A DNA stretch of 64,000 bases from Streptomyces diastatochromogenes (GTDB lineage: Bacteria; Actinomycetota; Actinomycetes; Streptomycetales; Streptomycetaceae): positions 6,634,001 to 6,698,000 of the forward strand of contig JAPTYK010000001.1 of assembly GCA_026913215.1 (NCBI GenBank), in the 5' to 3' direction. This document shows positions 27,695 to 35,918 of this stretch, piece by piece. Numbering within the stretch: position 1 is the stretch's first letter; each line of letters opens with the position of its first letter. The position numbers and the translations under genes were made by a program. Under the pieces are notes generated by a model. It ran no database searches and had not been told where the DNA came from. It saw only the letters and a program-made list of their open reading frames with translations.

Positions 27695-28882
27695 GTGGAG
27701 CAAGCGGCAGCCGTGGACCCGATTCTGGATCTGGCCCGCCCGTCGATCCTGCGGAACCCCTACCCGGCCTATGCCCACCTGCGGGAGGGCACCCCGGTCT
27801 TCTGGCACGAACTGCTCGGTTCCTGGGTGCTGACCCGCCATGCCGACTGCCTCGCCGTCCTCACGGACAGCAACCGCTTCGCCTCCGACTGGCGCCGCGC
27901 CGGCGAGGACATCCCCGCCCCCCTGCTGAGCGTCCAGACCCTCGACCCGCCGGAGCACACCGCCATCCGGCACCTGCTGCTCGACGGCTTCCGCGCCCAG
28001 GACCGCCAGGCCCTGCACGAGGAGTTGGAGCGCCGGATCGCGGACCTGCTCGCCGGGCTGGCCGACCGGCCCTCCTTCGACTTCGTCGGAGAGCTCGCCG
28101 AACCGGTCGCCCTGAGCTTCGTCACCGCCTTCCTCGGCGTCCCCGCGCCCGAGCTCGACTGGTTCGTGCCCATGTCCCGTACCGTCGTCGACGGCATGGA
28201 CGCCGGGCTGTGGCCCGAGAAGCACGAACCCGCCGTCGCCGCCCGCGCCCGGCTCGCGGAGTACGCCGGCGGATGGCTCGCGGACCCGCCCAAGGACGGG
28301 CTCATCGCGTACGTGGCGGAGCACGCGGCGGACAGCGGCGTGGCAGAAACGGTTCTTCGGAACAGTCTGCGCGCCGTCCTCCACGCCGGCTACGAATCGG
28401 CCTCACGCCTCCTCGGCAACGCCGCGCCGCCCTCCTCACCACCCCGGCGCGCTCGCCGCGTTCCGGGCGAGCCCGGCCACGGCCGTGGACGAACTCATCC
28501 GGTACGACGCACCCGTCCAGGCGGACGCCCGGGTCTGCGTCACCGACACCGAACTGGGCGGCGTCACCGTCAAGGCGGGTGATCCGGTCACGCTCTTCCT
28601 GGGCGCGGCCAACCACGACCCGCTGCGGTTCGACCACCCCGCAGAGCTGCGACTCGACCGCGCCCCGAACCCGCACCTCGGGTTCGGGCGCGGGGCCCAC
28701 GCCTGTCTGGGCGCGTCCATGGCGATCCGGCTCGCCGGATCGGTCCTCGGGGCCCTGGCCAGGGACTACCCGGACGCACGGGCGGTCGCGGAACCGGACC
28801 ACCGGCGCAATCTGACCCTCCGCGGTCTCGACCGCTTCGAGGTCACCCTGCGCCCACGAGCGGGGAGGAGGTTCGACCATGA
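27695..28882 (+). CDS. Cytochrome P450, candidate peptide cross-linking enzyme
   Basis: About 395-residue P450. GTG 27695 follows GGGGAG; the protein begins VEQAAAVDPILDLARPSILR. Motifs: I-helix LHAGYESASRLL (the usual Thr is Ser), K-helix DELIRYDAPVQADARV with ExxR, and haem loop FGRGAHACLGASMAIRLAG. Two one-base losses near 28430-28445 (CCCCC read as CCCC) break the frame. One more, near 28850, is needed to end at TGA 28880-28882, which gives a normal P450 length; without it the frame runs to 29099 through a terminator-like hairpin. That stop overlaps the ATG of the 18-bp MKYWH ORF as ATGA. The context suggests a biarylitide-type BytO-like cyclase; the substrate is inferred. Confidence 0.85.
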
Positions 28883-28896
28883 AGTACTGGCACTGA
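28879..28896 (+). CDS. 18-bp ORF encoding pentapeptide MKYWH, putative biarylitide-type precursor
   Basis: ATG AAG TAC TGG CAC TGA encodes MKYWH. It has a near-ideal ribosome site, GGAGG at 28867-28871 with 7-nt spacing, inside GGGGAGGAGG. The ATG overlaps the predicted stop of the P450 gene (ATGA), and a 12-bp hairpin begins 9 bp after the stop codon. The peptide fits MxYxH, the precursor pattern of biarylitides, whose five-codon genes sit next to a P450 that cross-links the aromatic residues at positions 3 and 5. In the described clusters I recall the precursor lying 5' of the P450; here it lies 3'. Whether it is translated is inferred. Confidence 0.72.
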   Translation: MKYWH

Positions 28897-28905
28897 AACC
28901 CACGA

Positions 28906-28938
28906 GCGTGACGCCCGTCCGGGAGGCGGGCGGCACGC
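28906..28938 (+). terminator. Hairpin after the P450-pentapeptide unit
   Basis: GCGTGACGCCCG and CGGGCGGCACGC form a 12-bp stem with one mismatch around a 9-nt loop. It begins 9 bp after the MKYWH stop, so it would terminate the P450-peptide transcript. The remaining sequence to 29168 shows no other gene. Confidence 0.6.
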
Positions 28939-29168
28939 CGGTGCACGGCTCACGTGCGCCCCGCCGGAGTCCGGCCCGCTGCGCGGCCCGGGCTCCGGCC
29001 CTTCGAGACCCGGCGCGCCCCCGGTTCCCGCCCGTCACCGCCGTACGGACACTCCGCGGCGCGCACGTCACGAGACCGCCACCGGGCCACCAGTCGTGAC
29101 ATCCTCGGACGAACCGCCCACGCGGACGTCCAGCCGTGGGCCTTCCTCGTCTCCCGTGCGGAGGGACC

Positions 29169-29450
29169 ATGCTCATCAGCCATGCCGTACGTCACGATGC
29201 CCTGCACGTGACGCTCCACCGCGACCTGGACGTCACCCATCGCGCCGCGGCCGCCCTCCAGATCCAGGCCCTCGTCGAGCAGCACCGCCCCGCCCGGGTG
29301 GTCATCGAGGTCCCGTCCGCCGACCCCAGCCCCGCCACCCTCAGCGCCCTCGCCCGCACCCACCGCCTGTGCGCCGGCCTCGGCGTCCCCCTCGCGCTCA
29401 GCGGCGCGAGCGACCGCACCCGCCGCCTCCTGGACGCCAACGGCGCCTGA
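29169..29450 (+). CDS. Small STAS-like (anti-sigma antagonist-type) protein
   Basis: 93-residue protein MLISHAVRHDALHVTLHRDL with the alternating strand-helix pattern of STAS domains: DVTHRAAAALQIQALVEQH, ARVVIEVPSADPSPATLSAL and LGVPLALSGASDRTRRLL. The usual D-SS/T-G phosphorylation motif is replaced by SADPSPAT, so classical RsbW phosphorylation is uncertain. The start at 29169 has GGAGGG just upstream. The frame is intact. It stands alone, without an adjacent kinase or phosphatase. Confidence 0.65.
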   Translation: MLISHAVRHDALHVTLHRDLDVTHRAAAALQIQALVEQHRPARVVIEVPSADPSPATLSALARTHRLCAGLGVPLALSGASDRTRRLLDANGA

Positions 29451-29542
29451 CTCCGAGCACCTCCGTACGACCACGGTCCGATCCGGAAGTGTGGTCCGTG
29501 GTCCGACGACGCGGTGCCCACGACGGCGCCATCGTGGCCCCC

Positions 29543-30288
29543 ATGACCCTCACGCATCCGACCCTCCGCTCCCTCCGCCTCCCTTCCGGGCCCCGCCTTC
29601 CCGGGCGCTGGCTCGGCGGCGCGTCCCTCGTCGTCGGGCCGGCGCTGGTCCTCGCCGGCGTACTGCTGCGCCTGCGCCTCGGCTTCTTCTTCCCCGCGCA
29701 ACTCGACGCCTACGAGCGCCGTCCGGACCTCATGGAGACCTCGTACGGCCTCGTCTCCGCCGGATGGGTGCTGCTCTGGCCCGGGGTCGTACTCCTCGCC
29801 GCCAGGATCGGAGAGCGTTTCCGTGAACTGGCCCTGTGGGGAGGAGCGTTCACCCTCCTCGGCCTGTTCGCCCGGACGTTCCACGCCGGCGTCGACCACC
29901 TGGGGTTCCAACTGGTCACCGTCCAGGGGGCGTCGGCGGCGGCCCGGACGGTGAGCGAGACCTACGGCGCGTTCCACGTCTTCAGCACGCTGAACGCCGC
30001 GATCATGGGCGGCTGGGTGCTCCTCGCCGTCGGCGCCCACCGCGCACGGGTGCTCGGACCCCTGCGCGCGACCGCGCTGGCCCTGGCGTCGGCCATGCCG
30101 CTGGGGGTACTGAAGGGGACGACCGCCTGGTCGGTCGCCGCCGCCGCGGGCCTGTGCGTGGCGCTCGTCCCGCTGGGCCTGGCCGCCTTGCGCACCGGGC
30201 CCGCTCCCGCGCGGCCACGGTCGCCGGAAGGCTCCTCCTGGTGGGAGTCGTGGGCACCGCGATGTTCCTCTTCGGGCAGGCCGGATGA
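29543..30288 (+). CDS. Membrane protein of unknown function
   Basis: About 248-residue protein with six or seven hydrophobic helices: LVVGPALVLAGVLLRLRLGF, LVSAGWVLLWPGVVLLAA, LWGGAFTLLGLFARTFHAG, MGGWVLLAVGAHRARV and, after a break near 30215, LLLVGVVGTAMFLFGQAG. FHAGVDHLGFQL and FHVFSTLNAAIMGGW are conserved-looking but I cannot name the family. Its last codons lie in the first unit of an 18-bp tandem repeat. Confidence 0.65.
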
Positions 30289-30418
30289 CCGGGGAAGGCC
30301 GGATGACCGGGGAAGGCCGAAGCGCCGGGGCAGGACGGATGATCATGGCAGGACGAATGATCAGGACAGCCCGGGTGATCCGGGCAGGCCGAACGACCAG
30401 GGGCAGGGCGGACCGAAG
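30275..30418. repeat. 18-bp tandem repeat across a gene end
   Basis: Eight units of 18 bp, beginning GGCAGGCCGGATGACCGG and GGAAGGCCGGATGACCGG, run from the 3' end of the membrane protein gene through the intergenic space toward the histidine kinase. In the kinase frame they would read as GRMTGE-type hexapeptides, but the kinase most likely starts later, at 30462. Confidence 0.88.
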
Positions 30419-30461
30419 GGTTCGGGCAGGCCGGACGGGCGGCCCTGGGTATCGTCGTGCG

Positions 30462-31696
30462 ATGCGTACAGCCCGGTGGCGCCTCCGAACAGGCCCGCAT
30501 CTGCTGGTACTCGACGTCTTCGCGGCGGTCCTGGTGGTCGCGGCCCACGCGGCGCTGGCCGCCCAGGACGGGGCCGACGGCCTGCCCTGGTTCTCCGGCC
30601 CGCCGTGGGCGGGCTGGCTGGTGGCGGTCTGCGTGGGAGCGCCGCTGGCCGTACGGCGGCTGTGGCCCCTGCCCGTCCTCGCGGCGGTGCTCGGCGCCTC
30701 GGCGGCGGCGACCCTGCTCGACATCACCCGCGACCCCTACCTCCCCACCGCCCTGGCCGTCTACGCGGTGGCGCTCGTCGAACCGGCCCGCCGGGCCCGG
30801 ACGGCACTGGCGCTGACCCTGGCCGGTGCGGCGGCCGCGGTCGTCACCGGGGAGGCGGTCCTGACACCGTCGGGCCCCTGGTCCGAAGCGGCCGGAACGG
30901 CGGCGCTCGTGTGGCTGGTCGTCGGCTCCGCGTGGGCCGCGGGCCGTGTCGTACGGGAACGGCGGGACCGGGCGGCCGGACGGGACCGGCGCCTGGCCGA
31001 GGAGGCCCTCGCCGAGGAACGCCTGCGCATCGCAAGGGAGTTGCACGACATCGTCTCCCACAGCCTCAGCGTCATCGTCGTCAAGGCGGCGGTCGCCCAC
31101 CACGTGGCCGGGGAACGCCCCGAGGAGACGCGCGAGGCCGTCCGGGTCATCGAGCAGGTGGGCCGGGAGGCGCTCACCGAGATGCGGCGCGCCCTGGGAG
31201 TCCTGCGCGGCGACGGCACCGTACCGCCCGCGCGGAGCCCCGGTCCGGCGGAGACCGCGCCGCCTCCCGGCCTCGACGACCTGCCGTCCCTCGTCCGGCG
31301 CGCCGAACGGGCGGGGGTCCGCACCCGGCTCCGCGTCCGCCCGGCCGCCGCGCTCCCGCGGGACGGCGCTGACCGTCCACCGGATCGTGCAGGAGGCGCT
31401 GACCAATGTGATCAAGCACGCCGGCCAGGGACGCGCTGCGACGTGACGGTCGCGGTCGACGCGCGCGGAGACGTACGGATCGAGGTGGTGGACGACGGAG
31501 CCGGGAACACGGCCGTGTCAGGCCGGGCTGAACTCAAGGGCGGGCACGGCCTCGTGGGGATGCGGGAGCGCGTGATGATGTACGGGGGACGCTGGAGGCC
31601 GGGCCGGGACCCGGCGGCGGTTTCGCCGTGTCGGCCCTCCTCCCGCACGACCCCGCCCATGCCGTCGCCCCGAGCCGACAGGAGACGACCGAGTGA
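30462..31696 (+). CDS. Two-component sensor histidine kinase (NarL/DesK type)
   Basis: About 412-residue sensor kinase. Four or five N-terminal membrane helices (LLVLDVFAAVLVVAAHAALA, GWLVAVCVGAPLAVRRLW, LALTLAGAAAAVVTGEAVL) precede a HisKA_3 box, LRIARELHDIVSHSLSVIVV, with the phosphorylated His. The HATPase domain has the N-box VHRIVQEALTNVIKHAG and a G-box around GGHGLVGMRERV. Breaks lie near 31365, 31430 and 31590. ATG 30462 is near a possible TATCGT -10 box and may be leaderless. The stop overlaps the response-regulator GTG (GTGA). The signal is unknown. Confidence 0.88.
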
Positions 31697-32379
31697 CCGA
31701 ACCGATCCGGGTGCTGGTCGCCGACGACCAGTCCCTGCTCCGGGGCAGCTTCCGGGTGCTCGTCGACACCGCGCCGGGGCTGAGCGCGGTCGGCGAGGCC
31801 GGCACCGGCGCCGAAGCCGTCGAGAACACGCGGCGGCTCCGCCCGGACGTGGTCCTGATGGACATCAGGATGCCGGGCACGGACGGCATCGAGGCGACCC
31901 GGCAGATCGCCGGATCGCCCGAGACGGCCGGGACGCGCGTCCTCGTCCTCACCACCTTCGACCACGACGAGTACGTGTACGGCGCGCTGCGCGCCGGCGC
32001 GGCCGGTTTCCTCCTCAAGGACACCTCGCCCGAGGCCCTGCTGGAGGGGATCCGTACGGTCGCCGCCGGGGAGTCCCTCCTCGCGCCCTCGGTGACCCGC
32101 CGTCTGATCGCCGAGTTCGCCCGGCTTCCCCCCGCCCACCGGGCGCCGGTCTCCCTGCCGGCGGAGATCACGGACCGGGAGCGGGAGGTCCTGGTGCTCG
32201 TGGCACGCGGCCTCTCCAACGCGGAGATCGCCGCGTACCTGCGCCTCAGCCACGGCACCGTCAAGACGTACATCGGCAGGCTCCTGCACAAGCTGCGGGC
32301 CCGCGACCGCGCCCAACTGGTCATCGGCGCCTATGAGTCGGGGCTCGTCAGCGCCGGCCGGGATGGTGACGGTGGCTGA
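31693..32379 (+). CDS. NarL/LuxR-family response regulator
   Basis: Intact 228-residue response regulator. The receiver domain (1-120) has acidic ADDQ, phospho-acceptor VVLMDIRMPG and Lys in FLLKDTSPEAL. A LuxR-type HTH domain (about 160-225) has LPAEITDREREVLVLVARGL and SNAEIAAYLRLSHGTVKTYI. It is translationally coupled to the sensor kinase upstream. Its last 32 bp overlap the end of the convergent membrane-protein gene. Confidence 0.94.
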   Translation: MTEPIRVLVADDQSLLRGSFRVLVDTAPGLSAVGEAGTGAEAVENTRRLRPDVVLMDIRMPGTDGIEATRQIAGSPETAGTRVLVLTTFDHDEYVYGALRAGAAGFLLKDTSPEALLEGIRTVAAGESLLAPSVTRRLIAEFARLPPAHRAPVSLPAEITDREREVLVLVARGLSNAEIAAYLRLSHGTVKTYIGRLLHKLRARDRAQLVIGAYESGLVSAGRDGDGG

Positions 32380-32764
32380 GCGCCGACACCGCCAGGGTGG
32401 TCAGGACGAGGACGCCCGCCGTCTCGACCCCGATGGTGGGGCGGACCAACTCGCCGTCCGTCGACTCCTCGAAGCCGAACAGCCCCGTGGTGAGGCTCAG
32501 GAACAGCGCGCCGAGCGTCCCCGCCGTGAACAGCGCGGTGGCGGTGGCGACCGGGCCGAGCCAGCGGTACGGGGTGAGGAGCAGGGCCACGGCGAGGAGG
32601 CAGCCGAGGACGCCGTTCAGCAGGAACAGGCCGCCGATGGTGGCCAGATCGCGGTAGCCGTCGGCCCACAGGTAGAGGTGGACGGCACCCATCGTCGCCG
32701 TCAGGCCCGCGGCGGCCACCCGCAGCACGAGCACGGCGGCGCGGCGGGCCCGGTCAGTAACCAT
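32348..32764 (-). CDS. Small membrane protein, downstream partner of cupredoxin gene
   Basis: Intact 138-residue protein with four hydrophobic helices: LVLRVAAAGLTATMGAVHLYLW, ATIGGLFLLNGVLGCLLAVAL, VATATALFTAGTLGALFLSL and TAGVLVLTTLAVSAL. No catalytic motif is seen and I do not recognise a named family. The start overlaps the cupredoxin stop by 11 bp, so the two are co-expressed. It may anchor or assist the copper protein. Confidence 0.75.
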   Translation of the reverse strand: MVTDRARRAAVLVLRVAAAGLTATMGAVHLYLWADGYRDLATIGGLFLLNGVLGCLLAVALLLTPYRWLGPVATATALFTAGTLGALFLSLTTGLFGFEESTDGELVRPTIGVETAGVLVLTTLAVSALSHRHHPGRR

Positions 32765-33269
32765 TGCCGGGAGAGGTCGGAGAAGAGGGAGCGGGAGCGA
32801 CCGGGGTGGTGCCGGTCTTGTTGACCGGGGCGCCGGCCACCGTGATCGCGGTCTTCATCCCCAGGTCCTTGTGTCCGTCGATCGGGCAGTAGATCTGGTA
32901 CTTCCCGTCCTTCAAGGTCACCGTGAGGGTGGTGGACTCTCCCGGGGATACGGTGCTGGAGCGGTGCTCCCCGCCGGGTCCCTCGACCTCCAGGGCGTGT
33001 TCGTGGTGCCCGGTGTTCGTCGCGACGAAGGCGTACGTGCCGGGGGTGAAGGCCTGCCGGGACAGGGTGATCCTGAAGTCGGCCAGGTCCGCGTTCACCC
33101 GGGTCGCGCCCGCGGGCGCCGTGCTCTTCTGCGCCGGGGGCGGTGGGGTCGTGCCGCTGCTCGAACCGCCTCCGCCGCCTCCGCAGGCGGCGAGGAGACC
33201 GGCCAGCGAGGCGGCCGACAGGGCGAGCAGCGCGCGGCCGCGCGGTCCGCGGGTCAGTGGTGTCGTCAT
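32754..33269 (-). CDS. Cupredoxin-domain lipoprotein
   Basis: Intact 171-residue exported protein. The signal sequence ends in a lipobox, LLAAC, followed by a Gly/Ser/Pro spacer. The cupredoxin fold (about 55-155) keeps the type 1 copper ligands: His in TNTGHHEHAL and the loop YCPIDGHKDLGM with Cys, His and Met. It is expected to carry electrons or bind copper on the outer membrane face. It diverges from an ECF sigma/anti-sigma pair 75 bp away and is a natural candidate target of that sigma factor. Confidence 0.88.
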   Translation of the reverse strand: MTTPLTRGPRGRALLALSAASLAGLLAACGGGGGGSSSGTTPPPPAQKSTAPAGATRVNADLADFRITLSRQAFTPGTYAFVATNTGHHEHALEVEGPGGEHRSSTVSPGESTTLTVTLKDGKYQIYCPIDGHKDLGMKTAITVAGAPVNKTGTTPVAPAPSSPTSPGNGY

Positions 33270-33343
33270 CGTTCGGTCCTCCGGTGGTGCCCCCACAGGA
33301 GGTACGGCGCCGGGCCGCGCCGGGATTGCGGGCCCGGCGGACA

Positions 33344-33963
33344 ATGGGCTCGGACGATCCCTTCGGGGACTTCGGACGTACCACGGGTGTGGGACGCATG
33401 GGCCTTCCGCTGGAGCGGGTTCCCGACGAGGCACTGCTCTCCGGTCTCGCCACGGGCGATCCGGAGATCGCGGTGGCGTTCGTGCGCCGGTTCCAGCGCA
33501 CCGTCTACGGGGTGGCGGTCGCCGTGGTCGGCGATCCGGCGCTCGCGGAGGACGTGGCCCAGCAGACCTTCGAGCGGGCCTGGCGGCACGCCCAGGTGTA
33601 CGACGGCCGGCGCGGCTCCGTCCGGACCTGGCTGACGGCCATCGCGCACAACCTGGCGATCGACGCGGTACGGGCCCGGCGCGCGGCCCCGTGGCCCCGG
33701 AGGACCTGGAGGCGCTGGTCGGGATCGTCACGGAGACGCCGGAGCGCCGCGCGCTCGCCGACGACGCGGCCGAGCGGGTCCGGCGGGCCGTGGCGGCACT
33801 GCCCAGGGAGCAGGCGCGGGCGCTGGTGATGGCCGGGATCTACGGGATGACGGCGCGGGAGGTCGCCGCCTTCGAGGACGTGCCGCTGGGCACGGCGAAG
33901 ACCAGGATCCGGACGGGGACGATCAAGGTACGGGCGCTCCTGGAGAGCGAGGAGACGCGGTGA
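33344..33963 (+). CDS. ECF sigma factor (SigK/ECF19-like)
   Basis: About 205-residue ECF sigma factor. Region 2 is VAFVRRFQRTVYGVAVAVVG, DPALAEDVAQQTFERAWRHA and SVRTWLTAIAHNLAIDAVRA. Region 4 is AVAALPREQARALVMAGIYG, MTAREVAAFEDVPLGTAKTR and IRTGTIKVRAL. One break lies near 33690. Two starts are possible: ATG 33344 or ATG 33398 (MGLPLERVPDEALL, closer to family length). The stop overlaps the anti-sigma GTG (GTGA). Group assignment rests on the partner being RskA-like. Confidence 0.88.
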
Positions 33964-34901
33964 GCGGCATGGACTGCGAGCGGCTGCGCGAGGAGGGCGC
34001 CGAACTCGCGCTCGGGATCCTCCCGCGCGCGAGCGCGCCGAGGCGGTGGCCCACCTGGACCGCTGCCCGGACTGCCGGGCCCACGTGCAGCGGCTCACGG
34101 CGGTCGGGGACGGCCTGCTCGGCCTGCTGCCGGGAGCGGAACCCCGGTGGGCTTCGAGAGCCGGGTGGTACGGGCGATCACCCCGGCCCCGGCTCCCGGG
34201 CCTGCTCCGGCCCCGGGGCCGCCTCGGCTCCCGCGTCTGTTCCGGCTCCCGGGCTTGCTCCGACCCCGGGCCCGCCTCAGCCCCCACGCCCGCCCCGGCT
34301 CCCACGCCTGCTTCGGCCCCCGGGCCCGCCTCGGCTCCCACGCCCCTTCGGCTCCCGGGCCCGCCTCGGCTCCCACGCCCCTCCGGCCCCCACGCCCCTC
34401 CGGCCCCCACGCCCGCCCCGGCCCCCACGCCCGCCCCGGCCCCCGGCGCCGCTCCCGGGGCACCGTCTCCGGATCGCCCTGGCGGGTGTGGCCGCGGCCC
34501 TGGCCTTCGGGTTCGGCGGTTGGGCGGTCGGCACCGTGGTGGAGGGCGCGCCCCGGCGGTGGCGCCGTCGCCGCACGTCCTGGAGGCGGCGCTGCTCATG
34601 CCGGACGGGACCGGGAGCGGCCGTGAGGTGGGCCGGATCTACGCGCACCCGGCGGACGCCACTGGCGGGAACGGCTGGGTGTACATGTCCGTCGACCTCG
34701 GTGACCGGCGGGCCGCCGACGGCCCGGTGCGGTGCCTCCTGGTCCGGGCCGACGGCTCCGCCGTACCCCTCGGTTCCTTTCCCTCCGGGCCGGTTACGGC
34801 TACTGGGGCGCCCGGCGCCCGTCGACCCCGCCACCCTGACCGGCGCCCGCCTGCTGGCCGCGGACGGCACGCTGCTGGCGACGGCGCGCTTCGCGCCTTG
34901 A
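33960..34901 (+). CDS. Anti-sigma factor (zinc-binding, RskA-like)
   Basis: About 315-residue membrane anti-sigma factor. The cytoplasmic domain (1-60) has HLDRCPDCRAHV, the H-x3-CxxC zinc motif. A Pro/Ala-rich linker encoded by a tandem repeat comes next, then one membrane helix, IALAGVAAALAFGFGGWAVG. The external RskA-type domain has LLMPDGTGSGREVGRIYAHP and DPATLTGARLLAADGTLLAT. Breaks lie near 34030, 34145, within the repeat, and near 34555 and 34795. The gene is coupled to the ECF sigma factor it should inhibit. Confidence 0.82.
   Translation: MSGMDCERLREEGAELALGILPRASAPRRWPTWTAARTAGPTCSGSRRSGTACSACCRERNPGGLREPGGTGDHPGPGSRACSGPGAASAPASVPAPGLAPTPGPPQPPRPPRLPRLLRPPGPPRLPRPFGSRARLGSHAPPAPTPLRPPRPPRPPRPPRPPAPLPGHRLRIALAGVAAALAFGFGGWAVGTVVEGAPRRWRRRRTSWRRRCSCRTGPGAAVRWAGSTRTRRTPLAGTAGCTCPSTSVTGGPPTARCGASWSGPTAPPYPSVPFPPGRLRLLGRPAPVDPATLTGARLLAADGTLLATARFAP
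34190..34455. repeat. 18-bp tandem repeat in the anti-sigma factor linker
   Basis: About 15 units like CGGCCCCCACGCCCGCCC. Several units read as 17 bp, which fits base loss in C-runs. They encode a Pro/Ala linker (APTPAP, APGPAS) just before the single membrane helix of the anti-sigma factor. Confidence 0.88.
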
Positions 34902-35006
34902 CTTCGCGCGCGCTCCAAGGCCTGGCGTCACGGCCATGCGTGCTCCCACGCTGCCGAGGACCACGGCCGACGCGCGAGCGGGCCGTTCGCGGAACGGGGT
35001 GATCCG

Positions 35007-35748
35007 ATGAGGGTGCTGGTGACCGGTGGGACGAGCGGGCTGGGGCTCGCCATGGCCTCCGCCCTGGCCGAGGCGGGAGCGGCGGTCGCGCTGACCGGCC
35101 GGTCCGGACGACGGGCGGGCGCGGTCGCCGAGGGCTGCCGGGGGCCGTCGGGATCGGACTGGACGTACGGGACGAGGCGTCCGTGGCCAGGGCGGTCGAC
35201 CAGGCGTGGTCGCGGCTCGGCGGCATCGACATGCTCGTGAACAACGCCGGGATCGGCATGCGCACGGTGAATCCGTCCTTCATGACGCGCCCGCAGGGCT
35301 TCTGGAGGTGCCCGCCGAGGGCTTCCGCGCGGTGATCGACACCAACCTGACCGGCTACTTCCTGGTCGCGCGCGAGGTCACGCCACGGATGCTCGCCGCC
35401 GGCGGCGGCCGTATCGTCAACGTCTCGGTGAGTGAGGCGACCACGCGCCGCGCCGGGTTCGTCCCGTACGGGCCCTCGCGCGCCGGCAGCGAGTCGCTGT
35501 CCCGGATCATGGCCGCCGACCTGCGCGGCACGGACGTCACGGTCAACCTGCTGCTGCCGGGGGGCGCGACCGTCACCGGGATGCTGCCCCCCGGCGCCGT
35601 ACCCGAGGGACACGGCTTCCTGGACCCCTCGGTCATGGGCCCGCCCATCGTCTGGCTGGCCTCCGACGACGCGGCCGGCGCGCACGACGAGCGCATCGTC
35701 GCCGTCGACTTCGAGCGGTGGCTGCGCGACCGGGACGGCACGCGGTGA
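35007..35748 (+). CDS. SDR-family oxidoreductase with atypical YxxxR motif
   Basis: About 248-residue short-chain dehydrogenase/reductase. It has cofactor motif TGGTSGLGLAMA, NNAG in IDMLVNNAGIGM, the catalytic Ser region RIVNVSVSEA and YGPSRAG in place of the usual YxxxK, so the catalytic Lys is Arg. The end is VTVNLLLPGGATVTGM and FERWLRDRDGTR. Breaks lie near 35135 and 35290. Activity may be altered by the Lys-to-Arg change; the substrate is unknown. It lies alone between the anti-sigma gene and a LAL regulator. Confidence 0.85.
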
Positions 35749-35918
35749 CGGTGGCCGCGGAAAGCCCGCGAAGGGCGTTGCGTACCCTGTTCCTGTCCAG
35801 GACCTGACATGCGGACGGCCGACGCGCCGCCCCCGTCCTGTGCGATTCGCTGGTACGTCGTCGCGCCCACGGCCTTCTTCCGCGAGTTCCGGTGCGGCGC
35901 GGGACGGTGATCAGGGTG

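Noticed and set aside
28846..28896. MKYWH as the C terminus of the P450 itself
   Set aside because: Reading into that frame would need two more base losses. One loss gives a stop exactly overlapping the ATG, and the GGAGG site at ideal spacing would be unexplained. It remains the main alternative until the sequence is corrected.
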